Origin: JABFRJ01 sp031379035
GTDB lineage: Bacteria; Pseudomonadota; Alphaproteobacteria; Rhizobiales; Hyphomicrobiaceae
Length of the DNA: 5,788 nt
Direction: 5' to 3'
Assembly (NCBI GenBank): GCA_031379035.1
Contig: JANNEU010000416.1
Span: 1-5,788, forward strand
Position 1 is the stretch's first letter. The number at the start of each line of letters is the position of its first letter. The notes under the pieces are model-generated. The model was not told where the DNA came from. It did not search any database and saw only the letters and a program-made list of their open reading frames with translations. Shown here one piece after another: positions 5,607 to 5,788 of this stretch. The translations under genes were made by a program, and so were the position numbers.

Positions 5607-5712
5607 AGAGCGCAGCTTCGACCGCACCTACATGGCTCGCCGATCAAGCGAACCGGAAGGCCAACGGTGCGTGTAGTCGCCTCGCTGACCCCAACGGCCG
5701 AAGCCGCGCTCT
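5607..5712. repeat. 106-base element with long inverted arms; possible structured RNA
   Basis: AGAGCGCAGCTTCG (5607-5620) is inverted as CGAAGCCGCGCTCT (5699-5712) with one mismatch in 14. After one more mismatch, CCG (5622-5624) pairs with CGG (5695-5697). The interior has further possible pairings: CGCACC (5623-5628) with GGTGCG (5666-5671) or CTACA (5628-5632) with TGTAG (5672-5676), and TCGC with GCGA (5637-5651). No reading frame fills it. It could be a small RNA on either strand or a mini mobile repeat with terminal inverted arms. I recognise no known RNA family. Confidence 0.4.
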
Positions 5713-5720
5713 GTGTGCTG

Positions 5721-5747
5721 AGATTATTTTTCTCTGGTGAATTTCAA
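5721..5747 (-). promoter_or_regulatory. Possible minus-strand promoter
   Basis: Read on the minus strand, TTGAAA (5742-5747) and TAATCT (5721-5726) resemble -35 and -10 boxes with a spacing of 15 bases, shorter than ideal. Transcription would begin near 5714, almost at the outer edge of the 5607-5712 inverted-arm element. Confidence 0.2.
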
Positions 5748-5757
5748 CTTTGCCAGT

Positions 5758-5774
5758 CACCTGGGCATCAGGTG
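5758..5774. promoter_or_regulatory. Inverted repeat near the right edge
   Basis: CACCTG (5758-5763) and CAGGTG (5769-5774) are perfect inverted arms around five bases. An overlapping GGTG-T-CACC palindrome lies at 5771-5779. They may be an operator for a gene beyond the window or for the possible minus-strand promoter nearby; neither is shown. Confidence 0.3.
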
Positions 5775-5788
5775 TCACCTCGAGGCGC

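Larger units (their letters stand above)
5405..5788. other. Gene-free, structure-rich region after the cluster
   Basis: No convincing protein gene is present on either strand in these 384 bases. The first 170 bases carry a REP-like hairpin and small stem-loops. The next part holds a 106-base element with long inverted arms. An AT-rich patch (about 5720-5750) and a short inverted repeat (5758-5774) follow and may belong to the control region of a neighbouring gene outside the window. Confidence 0.6.

Noticed and set aside
5607..5712. Signal-recognition-particle RNA or 6S RNA identity for the long-arm element
   Set aside because: A CCGGAAGG string is present, but the conserved SRP asymmetric-loop sequence is not, and the length and layout do not fit 6S RNA.

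Overview
The window is high-GC DNA with all five convincing genes on the + strand. The HolC and SuhB proteins read like those of Alphaproteobacteria, probably a rhizobial-type (Hyphomicrobiales) relative. That assignment rests on remembered family sequences, not a search. Base composition and codon style look uniform, with no clear sign of recent transfer.

Left part (1-1533) holds two housekeeping-type genes. holC (131-583) encodes the chi subunit of DNA polymerase III. suhB (721-1533) encodes an inositol-monophosphatase family phosphatase and has a strong Shine-Dalgarno site. A 260-base gap (1534-1793) separates them from the next block. It carries several inverted repeats, including a clean 13-base palindrome (1773-1785) just before the next start codon that looks like a repressor operator.

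Central part (1794-5404) is a compact three-gene cluster that is probably one operon (gaps of 14 and 30 bases, good ribosome binding sites before genes 2 and 3). The genes encode a thiamine-diphosphate (ThDP) enzyme of the acetolactate-synthase/2-oxoacid-decarboxylase superfamily, a fumarylacetoacetate hydrolase (FAH) superfamily protein, and an extradiol ring-cleavage dioxygenase of the homoprotocatechuate 2,3-dioxygenase type. The dioxygenase keeps the 2-His-1-Glu metal triad. This set points to meta-cleavage breakdown of a catechol-like compound: ring opening by the dioxygenase, processing of the opened product by the FAH protein, and C-C bond formation or cleavage at a 2-oxo acid by the ThDP enzyme. 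The usual partners (semialdehyde dehydrogenase, hydratase, aldolase) are absent from the window and the substrate is unknown. The FAH protein has Arg where relatives have the catalytic lid His, and Glu where they have the metal-binding Asp, so its chemistry may differ from the textbook members.

Right part (5405-5788) has no credible protein gene but is rich in secondary structure: a REP-like hairpin element, three short hairpins, and a 106-base element bounded by long imperfect inverted arms. A possible minus-strand promoter lies next to the last, so a small structured RNA or a mobile-repeat relic is possible.
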